Part shown: positions 11,401 to 23,800 of the stretch, one piece after another | Position numbering within the stretch: position 1 is the stretch's first letter | Layout of the letters: each line of letters opens with the position of its first letter | DNA from: Ichthyophonus hoferi | Taxonomy: Eukaryota; Opisthokonta; Ichthyosporea; Ichthyophonida; Ichthyophonidae | Length of the DNA stretch: 34,496 nt | Direction of reading: 5' to 3' | Assembly: GCA_002751075.1 (NCBI GenBank) | Contig: NAOQ01000019.1 | Location: 209,369 to 243,864 of the forward strand | Translations under genes and position numbers: made by a program | Notes under the pieces: generated by a model | Seen by the model: the letters and a program-made list of their open reading frames with translations, nothing else | Databases searched by the model: none | Told to the model about the DNA's origin: nothing

Positions 11401-12560
11401 GAATGAAAGGGAATGCAATGAAATGCACATATATACAAAGAGACTCAAACATAACCTCGTATCCTTTTAAACATCCTCACAGTATTATGAGTAAACAATC
11501 AACATTCACACCAATATATATATATATATAAGGAAGAAACTATACCAGGAAATATAAACAAAGACAGGTGCACACAAGAAATATCCCCAATCACAGATGC
11601 AAGCCCAAGCATAGGTGCATACATAATTATTCACACAAATCTTACTCTCCTATGCTCTCTAATCTTTCACACCTACAAGGTCTATTAAATAGATACTGAG
11701 CCACATAACCACACAGACCAGTGCCTATTTTCGGATATATTTCCCTCCCGGTTGCTCCTTATTGTCCTTATTCTACTTGTCACATTAAGTAATCCAATGC
11801 TCTCTGACCGTATCTTAATTTTTAAATAATATCGTTGGTATAAGGACAGTCTGGTAAATGCAGTTCTAAAACATCAGGCAAGGAAGATTTTATCGGCTAC
11901 TAATAAAAACAACACCAATAATAAAGGAAGGAAAAAGACATGAAGCTATCAATAGGCTGTAAAGTATAGCTAATATTGAAGTTCAATATTGTGGAATTGC
12001 TGAAGGAGCTTTTTCAATTGACAGGTATATCATGCAGCACACACACATAGATAAAAATCTTCTTGGATACTAGTAACTGATAATTTCCTGGCCACCTGTC
12101 TCTTTCTTACTCACCTCCGGTAGCTCCTTCGCCGTATAAGGTATTCGATAACCCACAGGTCTGTCCAGACGATGAAGGCGTTGTCGTGTTCGAATGATAT
12201 AAAGGAAAATCGCATAAGCAAACTGCGTAAGATATATCAAGATAACATCAGGAAGCCTGTTCAGATTACTCTAACTACATATCCATCTATCGTATTTTCC
12301 GTTCACTTTTTGTTGAATTGAAAAACATGGCTAGCGAATTAGCGAAGGAATAAACAGTAGAAAATATTTTATAAGCCAACTCATTTGAACTCGCATACAC
12401 AAACATACATTTGAATTACTACCCCTACTTATTTCAACCTCAACCATATTAAAGCCACTCTCCCTCCTCATCTCATTAAACGCTCAATATATATTGTTTA
12501 AGGTCAACTTACCAAACTTGAATAGAGTGTTGTGAACACGAGGAATTGTACTATAGCCAT
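8411..12560 (-). CDS. dlt1: Dlt1 (defect at low temperature protein 1) family membrane protein, 7 exons
   Basis: Exons, in transcript order on the minus strand: 12560-12513, 12270-12115, 11353-11254, 10601-10503, 9724-9632, 9065-8933, 8492-8411. They total 237 codons including a TGA stop, and every junction from exon 2 onward keeps phase. Residues about 24-45 form a membrane helix (LIYLTQFAYAIFLYIIR), followed by IP..AKELPE, then SRDARIG and the short PGWGHP motif that matches HPGWASP of ascomycete Dlt1. Next come NDMTAAEYVESLLG, an acidic linker (DGNSDEEDGE) and the conserved C-terminal ARFTPREFTQEEYTKYL, equivalent to ARFxTRxxxxxxFxxLM in the family. The biochemical role is unknown; yeast mutants give it its name. 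The first exon (MAIVQFLVFTTLY) and the acceptor of exon 2 are tentative. Most homologues have a longer first membrane helix, so a 5' exon may be missing or the start may lie elsewhere. Confidence 0.78.
11086..11192. repeat. AGTAAT-type trinucleotide-rich tract in a dlt1 intron
   Basis: Irregular runs of AGTAAT/AATAAT units fill this part of dlt1 intron 3 between exons at 11254-11353 and 10503-10601. It is simple-sequence DNA; a long hydrophobic minus-strand frame here (10962-11147) is an artefact of the repeat. Confidence 0.7.
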
Positions 12561-13519
12561 ACTATCTAAATAAATGTACTTCTGCAATCACTTGGGCCCC
12601 GAGGCCCCAACAAAACGTAAAAGAAGTTAAATTAATTAAATAAGATGTTAATAATCACATAAATTGGGTCAAAAAAGTGCTTAAAGGTAGGTGCAAGAGT
12701 AAGGCTAAAAATAAAAAAGTACTAACTATCACTGTATTGTATATTAGCTGTTAATGTTTCTTATAATAATAATATAATATATATATATATATAATAATGT
12801 AATTTTTTATTATCAATTAATTAATCAACCTATTTGATCTTATTTTACCGAGTGTAAGGTATTAAATCGCGATTGCGAAAATTCCGTATATATATAGCAT
12901 AGCACTATGACCATTGTATGTAAGTATGTAACTACTAGAAAGATATTTGTCACACCAGGTCTCTAGAATTTCACCCACAATTATAAACACATAAGCCTAT
13001 ACTGCAGTATACGCATATTTTATTGAGTGGTAATGAGAGCATAGAGTAATTCATGCATCGTTACTTTACTATAAATAGCAAAGATACTATTATAATTATA
13101 TTACACAGCCTATAATTCAAGACATCCAAGAGTAGAACAGATTTTGCGAACCAATAATTGACAATTGCTGTTAATTCTGTTTATTATTTTTGGACCTAAA
13201 AAATAACCGCTCTCTTCTTTATCTTAAAGATGTAAACTAAGTATGCCAGTATCTTTTCAAGTCTTAACTTGTCTCCAAGAACAAAATAAGGATGCGAACA
13301 TAATTTTCATTCGTACTTTATGATTACTTTGGGAAAAATTAGTTATCATTTCCAGTTAATATTACAATCTAACTACTACCTTTCGTTTAATAAAAATGAC
13401 TTCAATCTGCTTTCAAAAATAATCGATCGGGATGAAGCCTAGCATCATTAATCTAGTCAACCCCTATCAAATTCTAAATATTATATTATATACATTATTA
13501 TGGAATTAATTCCTGTCTA
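12561..13519. other. Intergenic: dlt1 5' region and 3' region of the orphan gene
   Basis: The interval separates two minus-strand genes. It is strongly AT-rich, with a TA-rich tract near 12767-12797 and nothing exon-like. The part next to 12560 would act as the dlt1 promoter; no specific element stands out. Confidence 0.5.
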
Positions 13520-14056
13520 CTAGGCCAGGATTGCTGTTTCTCTTACAGGTTGACTAACTCTCTTAGAGACTTTCTTGGCACCAATCTTGGCGGAGATCAA
13601 GGTAAAGGTGGAGGATGTCTTGTTACTAAGTTTAGCGGTTATGTGGGACCACTTTGAGCATTTACTTTTAAATTTTTTCTTGGACGACCGAAAGAAATTC
13701 ATTGTCTTTTTAAAACCAGATTCTTTCAAATCTTCTTCCTCCTCCTCCTTTACCGGCCATAGACTACACTTGTACGGCCTGCAGGCAATCATCCTTAATT
13801 CACTTAGCGAGGCCAGATCGGAAGGTGATAATTGTCGCCTGTTTACGCGAGTCTCTTTCGGTTGGTTCGTAGGTACGATGAGAGTATAGTTTTTTGTCCC
13901 TATTGATTCACTGAGCTGCTTTTTGGGAGACGGTATAGCGCAAAGCATTTTTTTACAATAGGATATAAATCGAATATGGAATTCCATAATGAACGCAATA
14001 ATCACTGACACGTGAAAGGATTTCAGTTTTGATAATAAACGTACTAAACGATCCAT
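13520..14056 (-). CDS. Orphan small basic membrane protein, single exon
   Basis: An open frame of 178 codons, long for such AT-rich DNA, so likely real. I chose the Met at 14056 (context AAAATGG); the frame stays open to an upstream Met at 14119, which would add 21 hydrophobic residues. Visible features are a hydrophobic segment at residues about 14-34 (HVSVIIAFIMEF), a middle part with SPSDLASLSELRMIACRPY, an acidic run KEEEEEDLKE at 103-112, then a Lys/Ser-rich tail (SSKKKFKSKCSK) and further basic residues to the end. The arrangement suggests a single-pass membrane anchor with a basic soluble part. I recognise no domain and assign no function. The opposite-strand frame here is a shadow. 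It could also be the last exon of a larger gene. Confidence 0.55.
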   Translation of the reverse strand: MDRLVRLLSKLKSFHVSVIIAFIMEFHIRFISYCKKMLCAIPSPKKQLSESIGTKNYTLIVPTNQPKETRVNRRQLSPSDLASLSELRMIACRPYKCSLWPVKEEEEEDLKESGFKKTMNFFRSSKKKFKSKCSKWSHITAKLSNKTSSTFTLISAKIGAKKVSKRVSQPVRETAILA

Positions 14057-15462
14057 TTTGGAAAAGTCTACTGGTGCAAATATCAAAAATGAAAATAAAC
14101 TATAGATATATATAAACAAAACGAACTAAAAATAAAAAATAAAAAAAAAATAAAAAAAAAAAAGAGCGACGAAGTCATCTAAGTGTAAAATGATGTCTCA
14201 TCTCTAATGAGATTAAGCCTTATAATACCCTTCCGGTTGTGTTTCACGTGACTTACGTATCACAGCCAGTCATCAACAACTCGCGCCATTTAATCTAATC
14301 TAAGCTTCCCTAGAACTTAGAGAACTTAAGGGCGAGATCATTTTTACTTTAATGTTTTGTTTGCATCCCATAATTCCTGAGTTTTGATTCGGGGACCTAC
14401 CATTGCGCATGGGTCCATCTAGCAGCCCTTGACATGAGGTGGCTCGCAGGTGTAGTTTCAGCCTTTTAAACTCCTTAAAAAAATAATCATTCTATTTTTA
14501 AAATATACCCCATAATTTGGAAAAAATACTTCATTAAAACAAATAGTAATTTTTTTTCTTTGGGAAACGACTATATGAAAAATGCAAAAATTGTTGAATT
14601 ACATTCCATGTTGTCTTGTGTACGTTTGACTCAGATAAACCCGGTTGGCAGCCAGCATAGATGTAACTTATCTTACGACTTGACAGATCCAGTGCTCTCA
14701 AGGTTCACATAGAGAACGTGTAGGGGCATAACTCTAAAAATATTATTGCAGAGATGCATTAGAAAATGTGATTATCACAATATTACGGAACCTGGAAATA
14801 CGTATTAAATGGAAATAATGGCAAGGTGCTTGAAAATAAAGGAAAAATAATAAGATAATAGCCATCTAACATTTTAAATATGTTATAATGTGTCCATCTT
14901 CCTCCTTCGAGAGTGAAAAACGTTTTAGGTATCATAATCAACTTTATCAACTCACTTAACTCTTTGAGCATCATATGGTTCACAATCTTGGAATACTACT
15001 CAACACCAATAAATTAATACATCACGGTAACTATTTTTTCAGCTATACATGTAATAGTAATTGCTCATAATATTAAATATTATATGTATATTAAGAAATA
15101 TTCAAACTAATTAAACATTCTTGTTTTAACAGTCTAAAAATAAATGATTGAGCAACATAAGTAACCTTATTCTCTTTTGAACAACATTTATGGTACTTAA
15201 GGGATTCAAATTCCTGACACTACATAAGCATTTAGATAAGCAGCGATAGTGTTTAGCTAGATATTCTTTGAGCTCGATTATCAGTTGTTGAGGGTATGAA
15301 TGATAACAAAGGTCAAAATAGTAATAGGTATGAATAATTAATGTTGTATTGTTAAATAATATCAAAACAGGAATATTTAATTAATTTGAATACTTTTATA
15401 TATAGCTGTAATCATTTAGTATTATTAACAATTATTATTACGTACGTAACCACGGAAAGTAT
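14057..15462. other. Intergenic: A-rich tract and promoter side of the orphan gene
   Basis: An A-rich tract at about 14128-14163 (T-rich on the sense strand of the orphan gene) lies 70-110 bases before its start, a common setting for fungal promoters. A CACGTGA E-box-like site lies near 14246 and an imperfect hairpin at 14393-14416. No gene is visible in the remainder; the two short minus-strand frames near 14783-14983 and 15126-15365 look like chance. Confidence 0.45.
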
Positions 15463-15630
15463 TTGGTGCAATCTATTGGTATTGTATAGCAATTCAAGAT
15501 GATCTATAAAAATTGAATCAGCCAATGGTAGAGGTCCTGCGACTATATAATCAGATCGCACGTTTTGAAGATATTGATAAGATAACTCGAATGTTTAGCC
15601 ATATTGTCTAAAGAATTCTGCCGACTTGTT
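15463..15630 (+). repeat. Degenerate dispersed repeat, related to 5280-5460
   Basis: Both copies start with TTGGTGCAATCTA and share, further on, a TTGAA-CAGCCAATGGTAGAG block followed by a GATAACTC block and a common downstream tail, in the same orientation. Divergence and indels are considerable. The other copy lies at the edge of the Gag-like fossil, so this is probably a detached fragment of an old retroelement family. Confidence 0.5.
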
Positions 15631-16876
15631 TAATAAGATAAATACCTCTTTGTATATCTGTACTCCGTATAGGGAACGGGATACGTTAAACGTTGGTTAA
15701 TTTGGTATTCCTTCTTCTTATAAACAAATATAGGTTACAGGAACGCTTCTGTCTCTACTTATTATTCCCAAGAAATAATTTATGTAGGGTATGTTGTATC
15801 TTAGAAGTATGACAATCTCTGCTATAGGACCGAATCACAGAATTCCACAGAGTCTTAATAAAGATCTGTTGTTCTGAGAACGTTCTATCTTACAGTCATG
15901 AGTGATATAATAATAGCATAGTTATGCTAACAACACTGAGAATTACTTAGTTACATTCGATTCCAACAACACGCATTACATACATACCAATTTAGCACAT
16001 CTCACTAATAGAACACAATGTGCCATTAGCACTATCGCGCCCAGGCGTATTAAAAAAGTAGGAGTATACCTACTGCACTCATAGCTGAATACAATCGCAA
16101 CAACAATTAGAGATAAAATGAGCATATACGCCTGCCATTACATTGCCTTCTACTGAAAGCAAATCAGCACTAAGTATTGTGTCTACTGCTAGCCCAGCCT
16201 AAAATAATTCTACGCAAAATTCAAATCGCTATGCAAATTCAATACAAATTAAAGAATAAGTATTTAATTAAACCATCGTGAAGTTTTTGGCTAAAACCTT
16301 CCTCTAATATTTTACAAGCAGAAGTACTTAACACTGTCTTCATTTTTCTTCATCAACCTTCTATTCTTGACCCATCCTAGTATTTAATTAAGTTTTTATA
16401 AACAAGCTTTATAATCAATAACATCACTGAATCAGACTAAGCAATTCTACTTCGCATAGGGTTATAGCAATCACATCTCTATATTGAGCCATACAGGTCA
16501 ATATGTTTTATTCGTTTAAAATATTTTATTGCCTATCATATAATACATGCAATGTATAATAGTTGTAAAAACCTAATTCTTGGTATATTTCGTAATTGTA
16601 ATGTGTACATTCTAGGGCCTTACATGTATGCAAAGACACTAGGCTAACACCATCCATATCAAAGGGCGTACATATACGTACATATACGTATACATAAATA
16701 ATTAAATTGGTGGTGCTGCCAATGCGCCAATTTCAAATAAAGACAGTTTATTTGATTGATTAGTGATAATTATGATTCGATGATAGCCTGATTTTTACTG
16801 TGTAATACTTCGGGTTGTCATTACTAATAATTATAAAGGATTATTCCAACTGAAGTAGGAATACATCTTTTACCGC
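15631..16876. other. AT-rich intergenic sequence, upstream region of lipoate ligase
   Basis: No coding frame is recognised. It contains a short inverted repeat around 16059-16074 (GTAGG/CCTAC) and a small tandem of CATATACGTA units near 16668-16692. The 3' end should hold the promoter of the lipoate ligase gene. Confidence 0.45.
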
Positions 16877-17847
16877 ATGGTGTTGGCTTCCGTTCTATCT
16901 ATTATTAATAATGAAGTTTCCCGTACACTACTTTTAAAACCTGAAAACATGTTTTCTTACTTAAGACCTCACCTGAGGGCATGTCTTGTGACAGGAAGAG
17001 GAGCCAATGTGGGACAGATATTTTTTTTTTCCACCAGCGTAGCTGGCATGACTAATAATATAATAAATCATAAAACTATAAAGGTGAATCTTGGCTTAAT
17101 ACCCTTCTCTAATAGCTGCTAATTTTATTTTATTTTATATTCTTATTTTTGACCTGGAATGACTTACCAAGAATGTGGTATGGCCCTTTCCTTTTATCAA
17201 CTTTTCCTAAGACGCACAAGCCCACAATAAATATGGTGTATTATTTTCGAAATACCCTTTGTATTGATCCACTTTTCATACTAGAGGGAATTATTGAACG
17301 TATACAATATGCATGATAACTTAAGAAGAACCCACTAATAGTTTATCTCCCAGCCAGTAATCTACCAGTCAGTTTGTCACGACCCTTGGCACAACCTTGC
17401 ATTTGAAGATTGGTATATGGTTTCTCAATCTTTTAATGCTTTCATTTGTATTTTATGTATTATATTATCATATGGGTCCTAGAGTATGTGTCTTGTAATT
17501 GCAAAACATGAACTAGAAGTACCTGCTAGTGTATAGTAGACCAAGGCCTGCTGCCTTGCTGTCATAACAGAGAATTATCCTTTATATACTCTACCTTAGA
17601 CAGCGTATAAAAACGTATAATTATCACCTATATAAAGTACACCTACAGCAAGTTTATCATGTGATTACTAAAACATATGACCAACCATTGAAGTGTAACA
17701 TGGTTATAAAACCACAAGAGCGTATATAAAATAATTCAGACATCTATGAATAGTTCTATATGTTGGGACATATCTAAATGCATAACCATTACAAACACAC
17801 ATTAGCCCGCATACATTTACACACAAATAGGTTTACAATTTACTGAG

Positions 17848-17898
<51 letters not shown>

Positions 17899-20800
17899 TC
17901 AGTTCACAAAGCCGAAGCATCTCACTCTAGATATAGTATTTCTCTATACAGACTATATCCACTGTGTGTTACTACTTCATAATTCATATACAAACCCACT
18001 AATCGTAATACAATGACTATCAAGGTTGTTCCGCGAAATGCCCTTTGGAGATAAAAGGACGCTTATATTATGGCAGAATAAACCCTCGGTAAGAGCTTGA
18101 TTTGGAGTCAGTTAGTGTATGTTGTGAAGAGAGGTTGATTAACTATTGGCATTATGTTCGATATAATGCAATGAATATGAATCTATCAGCATTATAATAA
18201 CTATATTGTTCATTGTTTTCGTCTAGTTTTGCATTGTCTGCATATTTTCACATACATACACACATACACGCGCATATATGCATAGATATACCAAGAAGAA
18301 AGTCTTAGCCACATCCATAGGTGTGAAATATGGAAATACAGTAATGCCCATTATTCTTTGTGGAATTGTGGCTAGCAGGCATTGGATCCAATATAAAATA
18401 TGCGAGTATTTATGTAGGCAACTGTAGAGTATATATATTATCTCAAACCAATAGACATTGTATATTTTTTATCTCCCTCTCTGTAGCTAGTCTGTCTCCC
18501 AGGACCATAACAATGCTTACCTTGTCTTTCTTTACCGCAGGTTGTTATTGGTCGCAATCAGGCAAGTCAACCTATCCTTCACATGTGTATCTCCAACTTA
18601 CTTTATCCATCTTTTTGTTTCTCTATTTCAACATCCCCCGTATTGTCCCAGACCCTCCCTCCCATTCTATTTTACTTACACGTAGATATTTGTATGTAAA
18701 GAAGCCTTTCTAAATGAATACACGTGTGTAGATATTGATAAAGAAAACTACATATACTGGATGCTTGCGTAGGTATATTTAGTATGTATGGCAAACGCAG
18801 CTGTCATTGGCGGTGGAAAGAATGTCGAGATATAGTCAGGCATACAGGATTCCCTTTTCATGTTTTTTCGTTGGTTTCACTGTGACGTAGTGCCTACGTG
18901 GTGCGTGTGAGTGGGTGTATCTTTTCAAAAAGGAGTGGCAGGGATGGGGAAGGTGTTGGGGTTATAGTCCTGTGTACCTGGCAATGGTAAGGAGGAGAGC
19001 TATGTTGGTAATTGCAGTACTGGTATTTTTGCTTGGTTGGTTTCTTATATAGCCCTTCTTATGTGTATTGGGTATATTTCTCATTTAACAACCTCTGCGC
19101 CGCCCAGAATCCATGGCTAGAATGTTCATTAAGTGCGATGAAGGCTGCAGGGGTTAACTATGTCCGCAGGTGTAGTGGCGGAGGAGCAGTCTATCATGTA
19201 AGTTTTTTTCTATATGTTGTTATGGTGCGAGGGGAAAGGGGTAGAAGTTTCTTGGCAATATAGAATTTAACTGGGATTTTATTATTAATAATCATAAAGA
19301 TATACAACACAATAGACGCTTACAAACATGCATATATGAAAGAGATGGGTAAGTATGCAGCGATCAACGTGAATGTGGAAGTGTAATATTACGTATACGT
19401 AGTTGTACATCTGTAGATATGTCCTTTGTGGTCGTATAATATTATCTTCCCACTTATTTGTACCTGTTTATCGATATATCCCATTTCCTTTCTATATATT
19501 ATTTCCGTTACATATTACTGTTTCTCTTTGTACATTCTTTTTTTTGTAGAAAAATATGTTTTATCTTGGCACGCAGAGTCATACAAGTACTACTGTTCCT
19601 CTCATTACGCTATGTCATTTGTACTAATGCATACTAAGACTCATAGACAGTATTGTTCTAATTGGAAATAGTACTCCAGTTATTAGCAATGACTATTTTT
19701 TTTTACAGCCTAGTTGTGGTAAACATTGCTACACGCACATATATCTATAAGCATCTAGTCTGACTCGATACGTTCTTTTCCTTCTGACTTCTTTTATTAA
19801 TTACATGCATAATTGAGCAATGGTCCATCCACGGTAGAGTATCAAATATTTGTTTTGATTTATCTGATTATATAGGTGTGTATCTATTGCATCTTATCAT
19901 TAGTACTTATATTTACGTGTTTTAACCTATCTATTTTATTTCGATTGATGTATATATTAGGTCTGTAACCACTTTTTAGCCTGACTAATGTTATACATCC
20001 TCTGTTAGGATCATGGGAATATTAATGTAACCTTTATGACATCCCGTAATGAATATAATAAACTTCGCTATTCTAACATGATGGCCAAGGTAGGTCTAGG
20101 CTAAGATGACTGGTACTCCTCTATATACGTATTAGGCAGAATATGGGTTAGATATATATATATATATATATGCGTGTGTGTTTATAAAAAATATAAGTAA
20201 AAGTAATAATAATAATAAAGGATAGGGCATGTTAAAGAACATTTTGACGTTTAGAATTAAGTACGTGAACACCAATGATATAAACATATCTGTATGTGGG
20301 CAGTCTATTGTATTTAGAGTGGGCTGTCAACTATGCGCTCTTTATAATGATATATTTAGATATGTAAGGATAAATAAATTTACATGCAGTCATTTGCGTT
20401 TTTATATATGCCGGCAATTCCATGTGTATGTCAATACGTAAAGATACATTTTCGTGTATGTTCACAACATATAATTGTGTATATCTTCATTCAAATGGGC
20501 AATATGCTTATGCATGCATATAATAACAGAAATATGGTTATATATGTGTGCACATGCCCTTACAATGGTGAATATGTGTACATGTATATGAATATGCGAG
20601 AAATTGGGCTCGACTGGCACTTTATATGAATATATATATTTTCCAGCATCTTTTTTTTTAACCTCTCTCTTACCTCCTTTCGGTCATGATTTCATAAATT
20701 GTCTGTTTAAATATATTGTTTTTATTTGGATAATTATATCCAAAGTTCTCATCCCAACTTTTAAAAATACCTTTCCTCTGTAGGAGCTTTCAAGGGAGTT

Positions 20801-23800
20801 TGAACTACCAATAGAACTAAACGATCGCAGTGATTTAACCATGCTCAGTAAAAAGATCTCTGGATCTGCCTATAAGCTGGCAGGTAAGGCCGCCTACCAT
20901 CACTGCACACTACTAGTTAACTCGGACGTAAAAATGATTGGCAAATATTTAAAGCCAGAACGGGTGAGTAGGTTTCCGTAGTTTTAAAATTAAGGGAATA
21001 TAAAGAGGTGTTGGTAATAATTGGCTACAGCAGTTTGCCGATGATTGATCATTTCTTTCCTGTACACACATTGTTATAAATTAGTGCATATAAGTATTTG
21101 TTGATGTGCACACATATCTATGCATTCATGCATATATGAACATACCGAAGTTAATATTGTAATCTCATAAGCTATACATGACAAGGACTCCGTGATACTA
21201 CTACCTACCCTTTCCTTCTTCCCCCTTATTTCTCTTGTTAGATATTATAGCTTTATCCTAAGAACATGTAAAAATAACATATTATTTGTATTTGTAGGTC
21301 TATTTACGAGTACAAAGGGTGTATAAGGTCATGTGCATGTATAATAGGCAGATAAAAAAACAGACAAACAGATGTGGCAAAACAACTGAAGAAAATTTAT
21401 AAACGAAAATATTAGCGTATTAGATAGTTATATAGTGTTTCTTGCATGGTGATAAGATTAGTGACACTAATATGGGTGCACAGTCGTCCTTAATTTGTAA
21501 TGGAGTATCAAGTGTCCGGTCTCCAGTCTGGTATGTAAGTTTGGTTTTTTTCAAACGGGATTTGCTAATATTTATACTACGTTCATACATTTATTATTTG
21601 ACCTATATGATATTTTATTATATAAATTGCATATATGTCAGAGGGGGCATATCTAGTATGTATTTTTAGCCAAATGTGTACACGTAGTTAGGTGATGATA
21701 TTTCCCTTGGATGTATCATGGACCTTGACACCCTGTGACCCTCAGTTCACTGCAATCACACAACCCTAAGGTTACAGTTGACGGTATATGTAAAGCCTTA
21801 GCAACCTCTTTTGCTGATCCCTTTGATCCAGAGGTGCGCTTTGATTGGATGTACAATAAATGTTGTTGATATACACTATTTAAATTCACAGATCTATATA
21901 TCTCCCTTCTCTCTTTCCTTTTCTTATATGCTATCTCTCTTACACTTCTATTGAATAAATTACTGTTTGGCTTTTTGATACTATAATTCTCTCTTTATTC
22001 TTTATGCTTCTTTCTCTGGACTCCTGTATACGCTCCCGTCTCTTTAATCGCTTCTCCTTGTTGTATCTCTATCCTTCTTTTTTTTAGTTAACTTCCCTAT
22101 GTCAGAGATTAGCTGTGTGATTACAATACCCTTGCTACCTCGTAATGTATTGGTTGGGTTAGCACAGATTATATTGGTAGACCCATCCGATTGGAAGAAG
22201 TGGCCTCAACTTGAAAAATACTATACCAATTTAAAGGTGATGTTCCTCTCTTTAGTGCTATTTACCTTTATTACAATAAGCAATTACGTTGAGTTATAAT
22301 ATACTAAGGCCAGACATCATCCTTGGTGGCCCTACTAATTAGTAATATGTGTAAATATGCGTATTAACATATATACATACCCTCCTGCATATATGAGCAT
22401 ATCGGAGTTATTATTGTAGTCTCATAAGTTATGCAAGACAAGGACTCCGTGGTACTATTACTTGCTCTTTCCTTCTTTTCCCCCATCTCTTGGTCTATGT
22501 ATTATGTGCATATGCAAATACGTGACTAGCGATTCATGTGGATGGATCTACACGTGTTTTTTATAAGCCATCCTAAACATATCACTGTCAGTTTACCACT
22601 CATATGACCATACCTACGTATATGTGTTCTTTTTTTATGTCTCTTTTTTGTCAACTGAGATCCTACCGCCTTTTTTCCACTGGAATTTAACCAAGGCATG
22701 AAGGCATGAGCAATAATATGAATGGATTTAAAAAATATTAATAGCTATGTATGGCACCATCTAATTGTACATTCTGATTAACAAACTATGATAATGGGTT
22801 CAGGGATGGGACTGGTTGTATGGTCAGACACCCGCTTTCACTCAGCCTCTAAGCAAGTCCTTTTCCTGGGGTGAAGTGGTAGGAACCAACCTTATATGTG
22901 CTTTCATTCTATCAGTGTTTTCCTTCTGTATGGTTTGAAAGACTACCAATGTAACATATGCTTATACGATATCCACCATGTGTACATTAATACTATTGCG
23001 CTCAAACCTGAGCATTCTGTGTATTTTTAAAATTGATATGCTGCCTAAAAGTCCTTACTATCTGTATTATTTAGCCGTTATAATGCCTAAGCAAATCTTT
23101 GTTTGGTCAACATATACATTTTGATATTATGCATAAGTCGCACTAATGATGGGCAGCATTATGGTCTGATGTTGATGCATTGCAGACCTCTTACAGATAT
23201 TTTGTCTAAGATTATACAGACTGCATAATATGGAGCTTTCTAGTACTTGGCATATACCTTGTCATCATTTTATACCTGTTTGTTGCTTTTGGATTCCCAT
23301 TAATAATAGATATAACTATGGATAGGAGGGAGAGATAGCATGTAACCGAGGAAGAATCACGAAAGCCTTTCTCAGAGCTAAGAATTCCAAGCTTCCCGTT
23401 GAGGAAATATGCCTGGCTTTAAAGAGTAAGTGTAGATGCGGTTTTTACTCTGCTTGATATATAGATACGTCTTTCTTCCTTTTATATGTTTTCCAATTTA
23501 ATTGTTCTTATTTTCTATAGTGGAACCTTTTTGCTTTTATTACTCATATTATCTCTGCCTTTACCATACACATTGATGTCACATAGACCTCTGCTATTTT
23601 ATATCTAGAATGGATGCTTGAGGTAGTGGCCCTTTTATTATGATGGGTGAATATGAGACAAGATAGAAAGAGGTAGTATTATGTCTATGCAGTAATAGTG
23701 GGGAGGCTGGCTGTGCACATGTTAACTAATTTTTATTGAACAGATGCTAAGTATGGGCGGGCCGATGATATTGGATCTAGATTGAGACCCTTAGTGATTG

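Noticed and set aside
13575-13889. Plus-strand frame inside the orphan ORF
   Set aside because: Shorter than the minus-strand frame it overlaps and explained by it.
18360-18713. 117-codon frame starting MELWLAGIG
   Set aside because: It covers the lipoate ligase microexon in the wrong frame and otherwise lies in introns; its product is low-information hydrophobic sequence.
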